From Aquatica leii (taxonomy: Eukaryota > Arthropoda > Insecta > Coleoptera > Lampyridae), in the NCBI GenBank assembly GCA_035610365.1, contig CM069433.1, positions 130,776,545 to 130,840,544 on the forward strand: a DNA stretch of 64,000 bases, given 5' to 3'. The notes under the pieces were generated by a model. It made no database searches. It worked only from the letters and a program-made list of their open reading frames with translations, and was not told the origin of the DNA. Positions 22,386 through 32,332 of the stretch are shown piece after piece. Made by a program: the position numbers and the translations under genes. Every line of letters begins with the position of its first letter. Position 1 is the first letter of the stretch.

Positions 22386-22710
22386 TTTTATTGAATATCA
22401 TAACTGAGAGTTTTTTTTGTAAAGTATCCTTAAATGCGGTTTGGTAACAAAGATTTTATAATTGATACGTAGTCTACCCTTATTTAATAAATGAATAAAC
22501 AATAAACCACACTATTTATCTACATTCTAAGTTATAGTCATGGAACAGTGAATTTCTAATCCAACAATTTCTCAGGTATCCTTCAGATCAAAATCCAGCA
22601 CAAAACTTCCGCAAATGAATTTGGCGTGCAAAACTAAATAATTAAGTTAGGTTATATAATCTGGCTAAAAATATGGAATCTTCAATGCTGAATTTTAACA
22701 TAACACACAG

Positions 22711-23384
22711 TTTACGCCTGTATACTTACTTGAGTATTATAAAATCTTAAGCTTTCGTGGTTGTTATGTTCACGATTATAAGCGACTTTCGGCTTAAACC
22801 GCGTCGTAGTTAAACACCCAGACTTAGGCTTGGTCCTAATCTCTTCTTGAGAGCCAAAACAAGAAGTAGAACTTGGCCTTTGCCGTATTGTCGTTCGTGA
22901 ACCCAAACAAACTGACGTTTCGCAAGACATTGCAGCTTGCATCTTCAGAGTGGTAAATGTCACTGAAAGAAAAAGTATAAATGACGATATTTATACCAAT
23001 AGCGATTAGCGTGATTAACGGACCATATCTTTCCGTTACCGCTTGACTGACTTCGTTATTACTCGGAGTAAGTGTTTGTGTCCTTTCCAAAAAGGTTGAT
23101 CTTTGTCTTAGAGAATCTAATACTGGTAGCCAAGATTTGCTGAGAATTAAACCGTCTTCTCGGTTCATATTACATGGATGTTTTTCTATTTCCACAGCTT
23201 CGCGGATTAGTCTGGAAAAATAGAAACGAGTTCTAGCCAAAACTTTAGTTTGGTCAAAGTTCAGCTTGTGTCCTTGGTTCCACACGTGTTCTGCCACTGC
23301 TGATTTAGTAATTCTGCGGTGTTTGCAGTCAGCCATATGTTCTTTTACTCTAACTTCAATAGAGCGTCCCGTCCTGTGGATCAA
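22711..23384 (-). pseudogene. Penelope-like element copy 1: GIY-YIG endonuclease end
   Basis: A 182-codon open frame (22836-23384) covers the C-terminal GIY-YIG endonuclease of a Penelope-like retroelement: TGRSIEVRVKEHMADCKHRR, TKSAVAEHVWNQGHKLNFDQ, EAVEIEKHPCNMNREDGL and LSKSWLPVL. The overlapping frame 22712-22963 has FTTLKMQAAMSCETSVCLGS, shared almost exactly with the second copy at 39.4-39.6 kb. The GIY and YIG strands at the N-terminus of the domain are cut off at about 23,384, and the reverse transcriptase is absent, so the copy is 5' truncated. At that break it meets an inverted fragment of the same element (23,373 onward). Confidence 0.8.
22914..22948 (-). ncRNA. hammerhead-ribozyme-like core in Penelope-like tail
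   Basis: On the minus strand: CTGAAGA, fitting the conserved CUGANGA box; a hairpin GCAAG...CTTGC fitting stem II; GAAA; then CGTC. Penelope-like elements are known to carry hammerhead motifs. Stem I, stem III and the cleavage site were not established here, so this is a candidate only. In copy 2 the box reads CTGAAAA. Confidence 0.4.
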
Positions 23385-23416
23385 GTTATATAGGACAGAG
23401 GGGACGCTCTATTGAA
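23325..23416. repeat. 46-bp inverted repeat at Penelope head-to-head junction
   Basis: The arm from about 23,325 (GCAGTCAGCCATATG...GAGCGTCCC) is repeated in inverse orientation from about 23,401 (GGGACGCTC...CATATGGCTGACTGC) around a spacer of about 30 bp. Both arms encode the RSIEVRVKEHMADC segment of the GIY-YIG domain. Confidence 0.85.
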
Positions 23417-23450
23417 GTTAGAGTAAAAGAACATATGGCTGACTGCAATC
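23373..23450 (+). mobile_element. inverted Penelope-like fragment, opposite strand
   Basis: The plus strand starts CCTGTGGATCAAGTTATATA and encodes CGSSYIGQRGRSIEVRVKEH, i.e. the YIG part of the GIY-YIG domain followed by the same segment that begins copy 1 on the other strand. It ends at about 23,450, where the mariner-type element begins, and does not resume after it. Confidence 0.75.
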
Positions 23451-23452
23451 TT

Positions 23453-23553
23453 AAACTTTATCGAAAAGATGTATTCTTTATAAGTCTGCTTTTTTTAAAA
23501 TAACGAATTCAAATGAGTTATCTTTAATAACTTCACTAATTTTGGCAGAAAAG
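23453..23553 (+). repeat. left terminal inverted repeat of mariner-type element
   Basis: Inverse of 24,512-24,617. Shared blocks include AACTTTATCGAAAAGATGTA and GAGTTATCTTTAATAACTTC. Confidence 0.85.
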
Positions 23554-23709
23554 ATTAATGACTGCATAAAGCGTCATATCATAGAAAACCTATTGAAGAC
23601 ATATTAATTTACGTCCAATCTGTTAGAAATTTGTGGAAGTTTTGGAACAGAGAACAAGACTAGACTTAAATAGTAATGTAAATTGACCAGAGAACAAAGA
23701 AATAAAGTT

Positions 23710-24412
23710 TTATTCAAATAAACCTCCTTCCTTTTCCACACACAGTTCAATTTTTGTTCGCAATTCATCAAAACTTTTTCTTATTTCACGAATCGACAAG
23801 AAACCTACAGGTTGTCGTATACGATCTTTCAAAGCATCCCTATCATTTGGTAAAAGATGACTATAAACAATCTGCTTCAAACGCCCCCAGAAATAAAAAT
23901 CCGCAATTGTGAGATTTGGGCTTCTTGTAGGCCATCTAATTGGTCCATTTCTTCCAATCCAACTATTATTTTATAAAAATCTCTTTCATGTGTAACGATT
24001 ACCTCACCCATCCGTAAACAAAAGAGTGTTTGTTGTCCCTCATCGCCTATTTCCAAATATTGATTAAAAACTGGCTTATAAGGTTTTATGTTAAGTCGTT
24101 TTAGTATACTATGAATGTGCGATTTGCTCATTCCTAACTGCAAAAATCGTTTTCTTAACGATATGGTGGTGTTGTTGTCCACAGATTGTATAATTAATAT
24201 AGCCGCAGCATCCTCTTCAGCATAAAATGACACTGAATGCTTTTAATGTTTTGTACAGAACCAGTTCTCAGAAATTTTCTGATGAGCTTGTGCACACCCA
24301 TACGAGATATAGGAACATCCGTATAGTTTTGATGAAATAGATCAATGACATACCTATTTTCTCCTGTACCATAGCACTGTACTATATACAATCTCTGTTC
24401 AAATGTTAACAT
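23710..24412 (-). pseudogene. mariner-type DUF4817 transposase, internally deleted
   Basis: The start ATG is at 24,412: MLTFEQRLYIVQCYGTGENR (DUF4817 helix-turn-helix), ISRMGVHKLIRKF, a frameshift near 24,215, then EEDAAAILIIQSVDNNTTIS, LRKRFLQLGMSKSHIHSILK, and HERDFYKIIV. The next residues are already from the third catalytic region: RWPTRSPNLTIADFYFWGRL (about 23,900), which keeps the last Asp. The tail ends RTKIELCVEKEGGLFE at 23,710. The segment carrying the first two catalytic Asp residues (roughly 130 codons in relatives) is missing, so this copy could only be moved in trans. It sits between about 100-bp terminal inverted repeats and next to the Penelope-like junction. Confidence 0.82.
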
Positions 24413-24511
24413 TTTAAAACGTATCTGATAAACACTTAATTTGACAAGACTGTCAGGTTACTAAAGAAGATAACTAGATGAGTAGCATTATCGCATAAAT
24501 TCTGTTTTTTA

Positions 24512-24617
24512 TCGTTTCTGCCAAAAGTAGTGAAGTTATTAAAGATAACTCACTTGAATTCGTTGTTTTAAAACAAGCAGACTTTTTTATAGCGAATACA
24601 TCTTTTCGATAAAGTTG
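24512..24617 (-). repeat. right terminal inverted repeat of mariner-type element
   Basis: Inverse of 23,453-23,553. Confidence 0.85.
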
Positions 24618-26960
24618 AGGATAAAAAAATTTTATTGCAGAGTAAAAACATATTAGAAATTAAGAAATGTTACTTTACCGCAATCTATCTGGAAATGTCA
24701 AATGTTTCATAAATGTCTCGTTTAGTGGGTAGTTGACAATGTTATTTTATGTACAATTAAAACAGTATGAAATAATTATTTCATACTGTTTAAATTTAAA
24801 TACACATAAATTGTTTCGTTTTTGCTTACTGTTTACAATTAACAATCGTTTAAAGCTTTAGTAAAGTTACGAAATCAAATAACGTGAAACCTATGAAATC
24901 GATGCAAAGACGATGAAAGAAAACCAAATGATCTTTTTTTTGTCGATTGCGCAGCGAATCGAATTTCAGTATCGGCCGAGAAACGGCTGTTCATTGTATA
25001 CTATGATCAAAACCTATGAAAGTTACTGATGGGTAACCAATATCGGGTCAATATTAATTAGCCGAGCCAAACATGGGCCGATCTACGGGATTTTTTCCAT
25101 TAACGGCGACTTTGTATGGGTTGATAACTCTGATAAATATTTGTGATAACTCAGTTAGATCTTAGTGTACTGTGTAGACGTCCTTTGTATTTTTTTATAC
25201 AGATGGTAATGTTATTACTATTGTTTTTAATTTATATGACTTGCCAATAAACTACAACTATACTCCTACCTGAAGGTGAGTTATAATTACATATAAAACT
25301 ATTAGAGAAAAAAAATCACTCTGTAATACCAGTAATTGCTTTAACATAACTTAATAACTGGAGAAATTGAAAGCTGATTTAAAACAAAACAGCTATAGAA
25401 GAGATATTTTTTGGAACCTAAAAAAACTGCCACCAATTTAAGCTGTTTAAAAATTGTATTAAACTTATGTGTGGTTTGGTTACATTTTTCAAAAGGAAAC
25501 TTAAAAATGAAGGTTTATTACTCTGTATAAACTGTTAATTATCTTCTGATCAGTGTAATCATTTTCAAAAAAATTGAAATGAGGTCACGTAAATTTAGGT
25601 TATTAAAAAAACAATCGTTTGCTTAATTAGCCTTGTCTTATCCAAGCTTACATTAATAGGGCCAAGATAGTAAAGGCCGATTATACAGTACGTTAAAACA
25701 AGAGAATTTCCTCTTAATAAGAACTAAAATAAATAAAGTTTTAAATTTGATTCATTGTCTAGAATTTTATAAATCTTCAAATCATTTATAGTAAACCGTA
25801 TTGAAATGTTGGTATTATTTTTACTTTCTTGTGTATACATTTTTTTAGAGATTTTTGTAGATTGTATTAATTTTTTATGCCACAAAAATGTGTATATAAT
25901 AAAAAAATAATTCAAACATTTAAGATATTTATGTTGTACAATTGTTTTAATTAATAACGTTTACAGAACAATTGCAAATGAAAACAGAATGTATGCAATG
26001 GACTTTTTTCAAAATTACTTCTGATGTGTACATTGTGTACATTCACTTACATTCCAAATGCGTTGTTACTTGTAAACATTTGCATAATTTAATGTTAACG
26101 ATGTTTCTTTGCAGTTTCAATTATGACGACCATTGATAAAAGAATATGTAACAGTAATGCTACGTGCATATTAGATTGTGAAACTGTTGCATTGTATTTT
26201 AAACTATGTAAATGTATGGTTAGGTTTGTGCAATATAAACAATACATCGTACTTAAGTTTTGGTAAAGAATAATTTATAGTAAGATTTTGTACCAAATTA
26301 TTAACTGAGCGGAACTTAAACAATCGTTATTAAAATATTCACTTTAAATTTAAATAAAAAACATTCACGGTATACGATAGATAAATATGTTTATAAATAA
26401 AAATGATTAATCGATTATATATTTTTTCTAAACGTTTGGAGATATATAAGAGCATTTATTGAGTTATTTCTAAAAAGACCTATGCATCCCGCATATTGCA
26501 TTTTTCTGTACATGTAAACGGAATTTTTTAACAAATTAAAAAGAAATATTATTTATTTGTTTACTTTATTGCCAAACAGTTGTTTTACAAAAAATAAACA
26601 TGGTTAACTTGATTACATTACAGTTAAATATCACAACCTAAACACTTCTCATTTGTTTATTATATTTAAATTTATTTAAAGTAGTAGTGCATAAGACATT
26701 TCTGATTCAGAATATTATGTTATTTTAAAATATCCAAAAATATATATGATGCTCCATTAAAAAAATAGTATATTTTATGAATATCGCTATAACTCGATGT
26801 TTCATTGTTTTTTTTATACATATGGTAGTCCACAAGAAAAATGCTTTGACTTTGCTAATTTAACTTAGTTTGTAGCTTCAATAATAAAGAATATAGCAAT
26901 AGTGAACAGATAACGTTGCACACCGTGTTTCGCGAAAATATAAAAAACCAAACTTATGTT
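24618..26960. other. AT-rich DNA, no gene seen
   Basis: No supported coding sequence. It holds the 32-bp palindrome at 24,761, and around 25,040 a CCAATATCGGGTCAATATT motif that is nearly the inverse of one at 51,048. Confidence 0.5.
24761..24792. repeat. 32-bp perfect palindrome
   Basis: AAACAGTATGAAATAA is followed directly by its exact reverse complement with no loop. Beyond one mismatch on each side the pairing continues for about four more bases. Confidence 0.95.
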
Positions 26961-27114
26961 TTTTTTTAAATAGAACACCCTGTATATTTATGAATTTGTA
27001 AATCAATTGATTATGTTATACGGTACCAAAGCTCGTCGTGGTGTGTCTAATAGTAAAGGAGCAATCCTCCGATTACACTGTAAATACACATCTTGATATA
27101 TCTTAGTGGCGACT

Positions 27115-27337
27115 TGTTTGCCAATACTTAAATTTTATTGTATACGGTGCGCCATCTGTGGTTCTTGAACAAAACTAATATGAGCAGCGTCTGCGCTGAG
27201 CAGAAAAAAAGAAGAATATGGCGATGTAAGAAACCACGCCTGAAAAAGTTCTCTTGTAGAAACTATTATTAAAACCAAATCAACTATCAACATCAAACTT
27301 TATTTAAAATGGGATATTACCCAAATGCAACAAAACA
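27115..27337 (+). repeat. left LTR of BEL/Pao element
   Basis: It starts TGTTTGCCAATACTTAAATT and ends ...CAAAACA before the primer-binding site. About 70 bases from the start align with the sequence beginning at 37,439 (shared TTAAATTTTATTGTA and GCGCCATCTGTGG), on the other side of the BEL/Pao coding region. Confidence 0.7.
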
Positions 27338-27338
27338 T

Positions 27339-27353
27339 TGGTCCTCGATCCGA
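27339..27353 (+). other. BEL/Pao primer-binding site candidate
   Basis: TGGTCCTCGATCCG directly follows the LTR. The TGG start is the expected complement of a tRNA CCA end. I could not assign the tRNA. Confidence 0.5.
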
Positions 27354-27493
27354 ATTTCAAGAAAATGTTGTGCGTTCAATCTATGCGAGGTCAACGTAAG
27401 CTGTACCAACCGATTTATACAAGGCCTAAGTAAATTTATTTACCTATTATTGCTATATTTGTTTGTATCATTCGTCTTGATCTGAATCAAATA

Positions 27494-28119
27494 ATGTCTA
27501 ACGAAAATCAGGAAAATCAAAATTTAAAAAATTTAAAAATAAAAAGAGGTTTTTTGAAAGGAAACCTAACGCGATGCAAAACGCATTTAAGCAAATTAAC
27601 ATTAACTCCCACGCAATTACAATTGCCAGCAATTAATTTATAAGTTTTTTGTGGCGATAAATAGATCGAATTTTGCGATTGCTTTCAAACAATAGTGGAA
27701 CAAAATGTAACGTTATCGAATGTTCAAAAATTATGCTACATGAGAAAATCTTTAAGCCGCAATGTTTTAAAATAATTGAATCTTTAACTCTTGCAGATAC
27801 AAACTACGAAGTTGCCTGGCAATCTTTAACAAATCCATACGAAAAGGGTAAACGTATAGTAGAAAGTCACGTTAGAAAAATTATTGGTTTTCTTCCTCTT
27901 CCCAAAGAATCTGCTCAAGATTTGTGAAATTTATACGACACAGGAAGTAACAACTTACAAGTATTGCAGTCCTTAGGTCAGCTGGTCCAATTTTAGGACG
28001 TAATTTTAATACCTATAATAACCAATAAAATAGACTCAAGCACGAAACGAGAAATAGAAAAACGTCCGGACAATAACTTTAGTCGTAAAAAGTTTAATTA
28101 AAACTATCAAAAAGCGATA
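27494..28119 (+). pseudogene. BEL/Pao gag, N-terminal part (DUF1759-like)
   Basis: The first ATG is at 27,494 (MSNENQENQNLKNLKIKRG, ...FLKGNLTR). After stops and frame changes (about 27,642 and 27,660) the stretch 27,673-27,927 reads IESLTLADTNYEVAWQSLTN and KRIVESHVRKIIGFLPLPKE, then (after a stop at 27,925) LYDTGSNNLQVLQSLGQL and KIDSSTKREIEK. This is the DUF1759 region of Pao-type gag. The reading is interrupted at 28,119 by insertion of the CsRn1-type element; the gag frame resumes at 33,902. Several stops make it non-functional even without the insertion. Confidence 0.8.
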
Positions 28120-28123
28120 TGAC

Positions 28124-28328
28124 TGTGGCGCCATCTACACCACTTATTGTAAATTATATAGCACGCGCAAGTCAATAAGACGTAGCGGAATTAGCAACAA
28201 GCTTTTTCCGCCACTCTCGCGCGTTGTCGTCGAAGGTGATCGTAACGTACATATGTAAGTGTCTAAGTCGTTATTAAACAAGTTATTAATTAGGTGTAAA
28301 TCTATTAATTTGAGCAACCGAACCCCAT
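28124..28328 (+). repeat. 5' LTR of CsRn1-type Gypsy element
   Basis: It starts TGTGGCGCC and ends AACCCCA(TA). The last about 157 bases recur at 33,744-33,899 with two small deletions and one substitution visible. The flanking TGAC (28,120-28,123), extendable to TATGAC, recurs after the 3' LTR as the target duplication. Confidence 0.85.
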
Positions 28329-28331
28329 AAT

Positions 28332-28348
28332 TGGTGACCCCGGTGAAT
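28332..28348 (+). other. tRNA-Trp type primer-binding site
   Basis: TGGTGACCCCG is complementary to the 3' end of tRNA-Trp, the primer used by CsRn1-clade Gypsy elements. The following bases (GTGA) match after a two-base gap. Confidence 0.7.
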
Positions 28349-28394
28349 TATTTTTGTTATAAAATCGCGAACACACGTGTAAAAATAGCTTATA

Positions 28395-29277
28395 ATGGCA
28401 GAAGAACCTGAAGTTGTTCAAGTTGCACCTACAACTCAAATCGCTGCTACAACGGTAACATTGCCTCCATTCTGGGGTAATAAAGTGGAACTATGGTTCG
28501 TAATGGCCGAAGCAAAATTCAATTTAGCTTCTCCAAAAATCACCCGCGAGGAAACTAAGTTTTACCACGTGATCTCAGTGCTGCCACCGGAAATTGCGGG
28601 CGAAGTTTCCGACATCATCACAGAACCGCCGGGAGACAAGCCTTACACAAATTTAAAGAAGGCAATTATTGTCAGGACAGAACCTCACAGAAACGCAAAA
28701 ATTAAAACAACTTCTCGCTGGACGGGAATTAGGAGATCGTAAGCCGTCGCAATTATTAAGGCACATGAAGTCGCTAGTAAATACACAGGCAATAGACGAA
28801 AAAATTATCAAGGAGCTTTTCTTGCCACAAATGCCTGTGAGTATACAACCGATTTTAGTATCTTTCACCGTAGGACTAGAGCAACTAGCAGAAGTAGCTG
28901 ACAAAATAATCGAAACCACGCCGTCCGCCATTGCTCCAGTAACGTTCCAGCCGGAAACACATTCCACCACTGCTACCATCTCAACGCGTCCCAGAGCCTC
29001 TACCAATACCACACCAAACGTAGCACAAAATGGCGGCGAAACATTGGATGATTTGGTACGACAGCTTATGAAAAGGATCGATGGTCTGGAAAAACAAATA
29101 CGTAGACAAAGAAGTTCTAGCCGTCATAGAAATTTCAGTAGAAGCAAAAGTAGAGAACGTTCTGTCACATCAGCTGACGGTTACTGTTGGTATCATGCGA
29201 AGTTTGGGACACAATCTCGAAAATGCAGACAGCCATGTTCGTATGATCAAAAAGACTTGACACCAACGCAGGGGTAA
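28395..29277 (+). pseudogene. CsRn1-type Gypsy gag
   Basis: Start at 28,395 (MAEEPEVVQVAP). LPPFWGNKVELWFVMAEAKF, then LPPEIAGEVSDII and PYTNLKKAII give the CsRn1 gag core. A one-base frameshift near 28,670 moves to the frame 28,669-29,277 with LKQLLAGRELGDRKPSQLLR. The C-terminal nucleocapsid has CWYHAKFGTQSRKCRQPC, a C-x2-H-x9-C-x3-C knuckle, the unusual CHCC form diagnostic of the CsRn1 clade. It ends at TAA 29,275. Lies directly downstream of the LTR and tRNA-Trp type primer site. Confidence 0.85.
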
Positions 29278-29329
29278 CTGTAGCCTCTGCAAGCAACAAT
29301 GCAAACCACTTCTTTTCATAAGTGATCGA

Positions 29330-30821
29330 AAAATAAAAATCAGACTTTTAGTGGACACAGGTGCTGACTTGAGTGTACTTCCTGCACAATTTAAAACTAA
29401 GCATTTTGGTAGTGGTGTTCCACGACTTCAACTGCAATCCGCGAGCGGTGCACGAATTAAAACTTTTGGTGAAAAAACAATAACATTAGATTTAGGACTA
29501 CGTAGAACTTTCTCTTGGACATTTGTTATAGCCGATGTAACAGATGCTATCTTAGGAGCAGATTTTCTAAAATACTATAAGTTAGTGGTAGATGTAGCAA
29601 ACAAAAAACTTCTTGATGTACATACTAACCTAAGTGTGGAGTGTCCAGTAAAACAAGCAAAACACGTAGGTATCTATGCATTAATCGAAACAAGCGAGGT
29701 ATACCAAAAGCTTATATGAAAATACCCTGATGTTATCAGACCTATAAGTAAGCTGCAAGAACCGCGACACAATGTGTTCCACCACATAGATACAGCTGGA
29801 CCCCCTGTATATAGTAAGCCCCGTAGACTTGCACCAGATAAGTACCGCATAGCACGTCAAGAATTTGAAGCTATGCTGGATGCTGGAATAATACAACGAT
29901 CATCCTCACAATGAACAAGCCCACTTTATTTGGTTTCCAAAAAATCTGGTGGTTGGAGAGCGTGTGGAGATTTTTGACAATTGAATGCGAAGACAGTTCC
30001 AGATCGATACCCGATCCCACATATTCAAGATTTCGCCCACAACCTAAGCGGAAAGAAAATGTTCACTTCTATTGATTTGGTAAAAGCGTATTACCAAATT
30101 CCAGTCAATCCCACTGACAGAGCTAAGAATGCTATTTGTACCCCCTTTGGACTATTTGAATTCTTGAGAACTCCATTTGGACTAAGGAATGCAGCGCAAA
30201 CCTTCCAGCGGTTTATAGACCAAATACTGCAAGGGCACAACTTCGTCTATGCATACTTAGACGATATTTTAATAGCATCCGAATCCCATGACAAACACCT
30301 AATACATGTGAACCAGGTTCTCCAAAGACTAAACCACCATGGTGCCGTGATCAATTCAGCCAAATGTATTTTTGGGGTTAGCCATATAAATTTTCTAGGA
30401 GTCGAAGTCTCCCCTGAAGGTATCAAACCACTCTCTGAAAAAGTCGAGGCTATAACAAAATTAAGTTTCCCAAAAACTTCAAAAGAGTTACAACGGTTCT
30501 TGGGTATAGTCAATTATTATCGTAGATGGGTGTCCAATGCAGCAGAAACGCAGATACCACTGAATGCCTTACTAAACGGATGCACAAGAAGGAATATACC
30601 GATTGAACCTACTGAGGAAGCAGTTCTAGCTTTCAACAAATGTAAAGACGATTTGGTCAACACAGCAACCCTTGAATATCCGAAAAGCAGTTGCAAATTA
30701 AGCATCGCCACAGATGCCTCAAACCTAGTAATTGGAGGTGTAATCCAGCAAATCGAGAATGATTCACAACGACCAATCGCATTCATCTCTTAAAAACTGA
30801 CGCCAGCAGAACGAAACTATA
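29330..30821 (+). pseudogene. CsRn1-type pol: protease, reverse transcriptase, start of RNase H
   Basis: Protease: RLLVDTGADLSVLPAQF, with the DTG active site at about 29,354. After a stop at 29,717 and frame changes near 29,910 and 29,970, the reverse transcriptase runs DRYPIPHIQDF, SIDLVKAYYQIPV, TPFGLFEFLRTPFGLRNAAQ, and FVYAYLDDILIAS with the YxDD motif. RNase H begins LSIATDASNLVIGGVIQQ with the first Asp. A stop at 30,791 lies where Lys is expected. At 30,821 the frame is cut by the TA-flanked element and resumes at 32,335. The combined lesions show an old inactive copy. Confidence 0.85.
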
Positions 30822-32332
30822 CCCAAGTAGCAAAAATCAGTTACAAAACGGTTGTAAAACTCTCTTGCAACTATGGTTTCAGTAAGGTATTTAGTTACAG
30901 AATAGTTGCTGAGTCTTTCCTGATACGTTGTCAATACCGGATTTGGTCAGTTGCAAGGCAACTGCAGTAATATTATAACCGTTTTACAACGTGTCTGAAA
31001 CCGTTGCAATTACTACTTTGTAACTGTTTTGCAGCGTTGCTATAACGGTTTTTTACAAGTCATGTTTACCTATTCTGAATCGTTTCTGTAATGGTTTATC
31101 ATCACGGTTTTGTAATTGATTTGTAACATTGTAGTTACCGTTTACAGCAACTGCTATGTAACTGTTTTGAAAACATGCTTATTACCTTTATTTGAAACTA
31201 CTTTATAACCGCTTTGTTAAGCAACTTATCCAAGATTTTAGTTACTAACTGCATCATAAAGATTAAAACAAACGTAGAGATAAAAATGTATTAATAAAAA
31301 GATACAGATATATAAAAAGTTATAATAAATGTACATTATTTAAATTTTTATAGTTTCTTATAGAACTAAATTCAAACAAAAAAGATATAATAAAAGAATT
31401 TTTACATCTGTTGCAAGTAGGTACCAGTAAACAGGTTTTTACGGCAAATTTTCAAGAAAAGCGGATTATGTCTATTATTTATAAATTTTGTAAATAGTAA
31501 ATGCATAAATTTTGTTAAGAGAAAAATGTCTTTGTGTTAAAAGACAATGGCGGATTAAGATATTCCTCACGTGTTATGGTTTAATGCGTCTACGTAATTC
31601 TTAGTTAAATATTTGTATTAGGCTACAAATGCACATGTGCAATTATAATCGGTTTAATGATCATAATCTCGACTGGTTTTTTAAATATTATAGGTGTTCG
31701 CAATGGCGATCTAATTTACACGTTCTGATCACTGTGTGTAATATTGTAATGTCTTTGCAATCAAATTCTATTTTATCCTAGAAGAAAATAAAATCAATTT
31801 AAAATTTGTTTATTTATAATTGGCAACTAATTCTTCAACGTTGATTAAATTAGAAACAGTAGTTTAAATGCACGATTAAAATTATAGTAATATATAATAT
31901 ACCAATAATTGTACTTACGTAGTTTTGAATTAGAAACACTTTTGGTACTGTTTATTGGATAATGATAATGGACTATGTGTCTTATAAAAATCTCGTAAAA
32001 TGCACTTTTTCTGTTGCTGTTTGAACGTATAGATTAACACTGTAGTGTAGTTTTAGAAATTCACACTTGTAACCATAGTTTCAAGACTGTTACACTCGAA
32101 ACCGAAATGAAGGTTTTAATGTCACTAAATTGACACTGTAGTTACATAAGGATATAAGAAAAACTTATTTATAACCATAGTTGTAAAATGGTTATTTCTG
32201 TAATAGATTTGAAACCACAGTAAATTACGAAAGTTACTGCTACGTTGCTGCAACGGTTTATTTACCATAGTGCTAATGTTACTAATTTGCAACTGTTTAC
32301 AACGTAACCACGGTTACAAAATGTTGCTTGGG
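30822..32332. mobile_element. 1.5-kb non-autonomous terminal-inverted-repeat element inside CsRn1 pol
   Basis: It starts CCCAAGTAGCAA and ends TTGCTTGGG, bordered on both sides by TA (30,820-30,821 and 32,333-32,334). Taking out the element and one TA leaves an uninterrupted RNase H frame, so the limits are exact to within a base or two. Both ends are packed with variants of a GTTACAAAAC / AACGGTT / CCGTTTTACAAC motif in both orientations over about 350 bp on the left and 150 bp on the right. The centre is AT-rich with no coding frame. TA duplication points to Tc1/mariner-type or another TA-targeting mobilisation. The superfamily is unknown. Confidence 0.88.

Larger units (their letters stand above)
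23453..24617. mobile_element. mariner-type element with about 100-bp terminal inverted repeats
   Basis: Left repeat 23,453-23,553 (ACTTTATCGAAAAGATGTAT...CTAATTTTGGCAGAAA) and right repeat 24,512-24,617 are inverted copies with only scattered mismatches. The 1165-bp interval carries one minus-strand transposase gene with an internal deletion. No clear TA duplication is visible at the exact ends. Confidence 0.8.
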
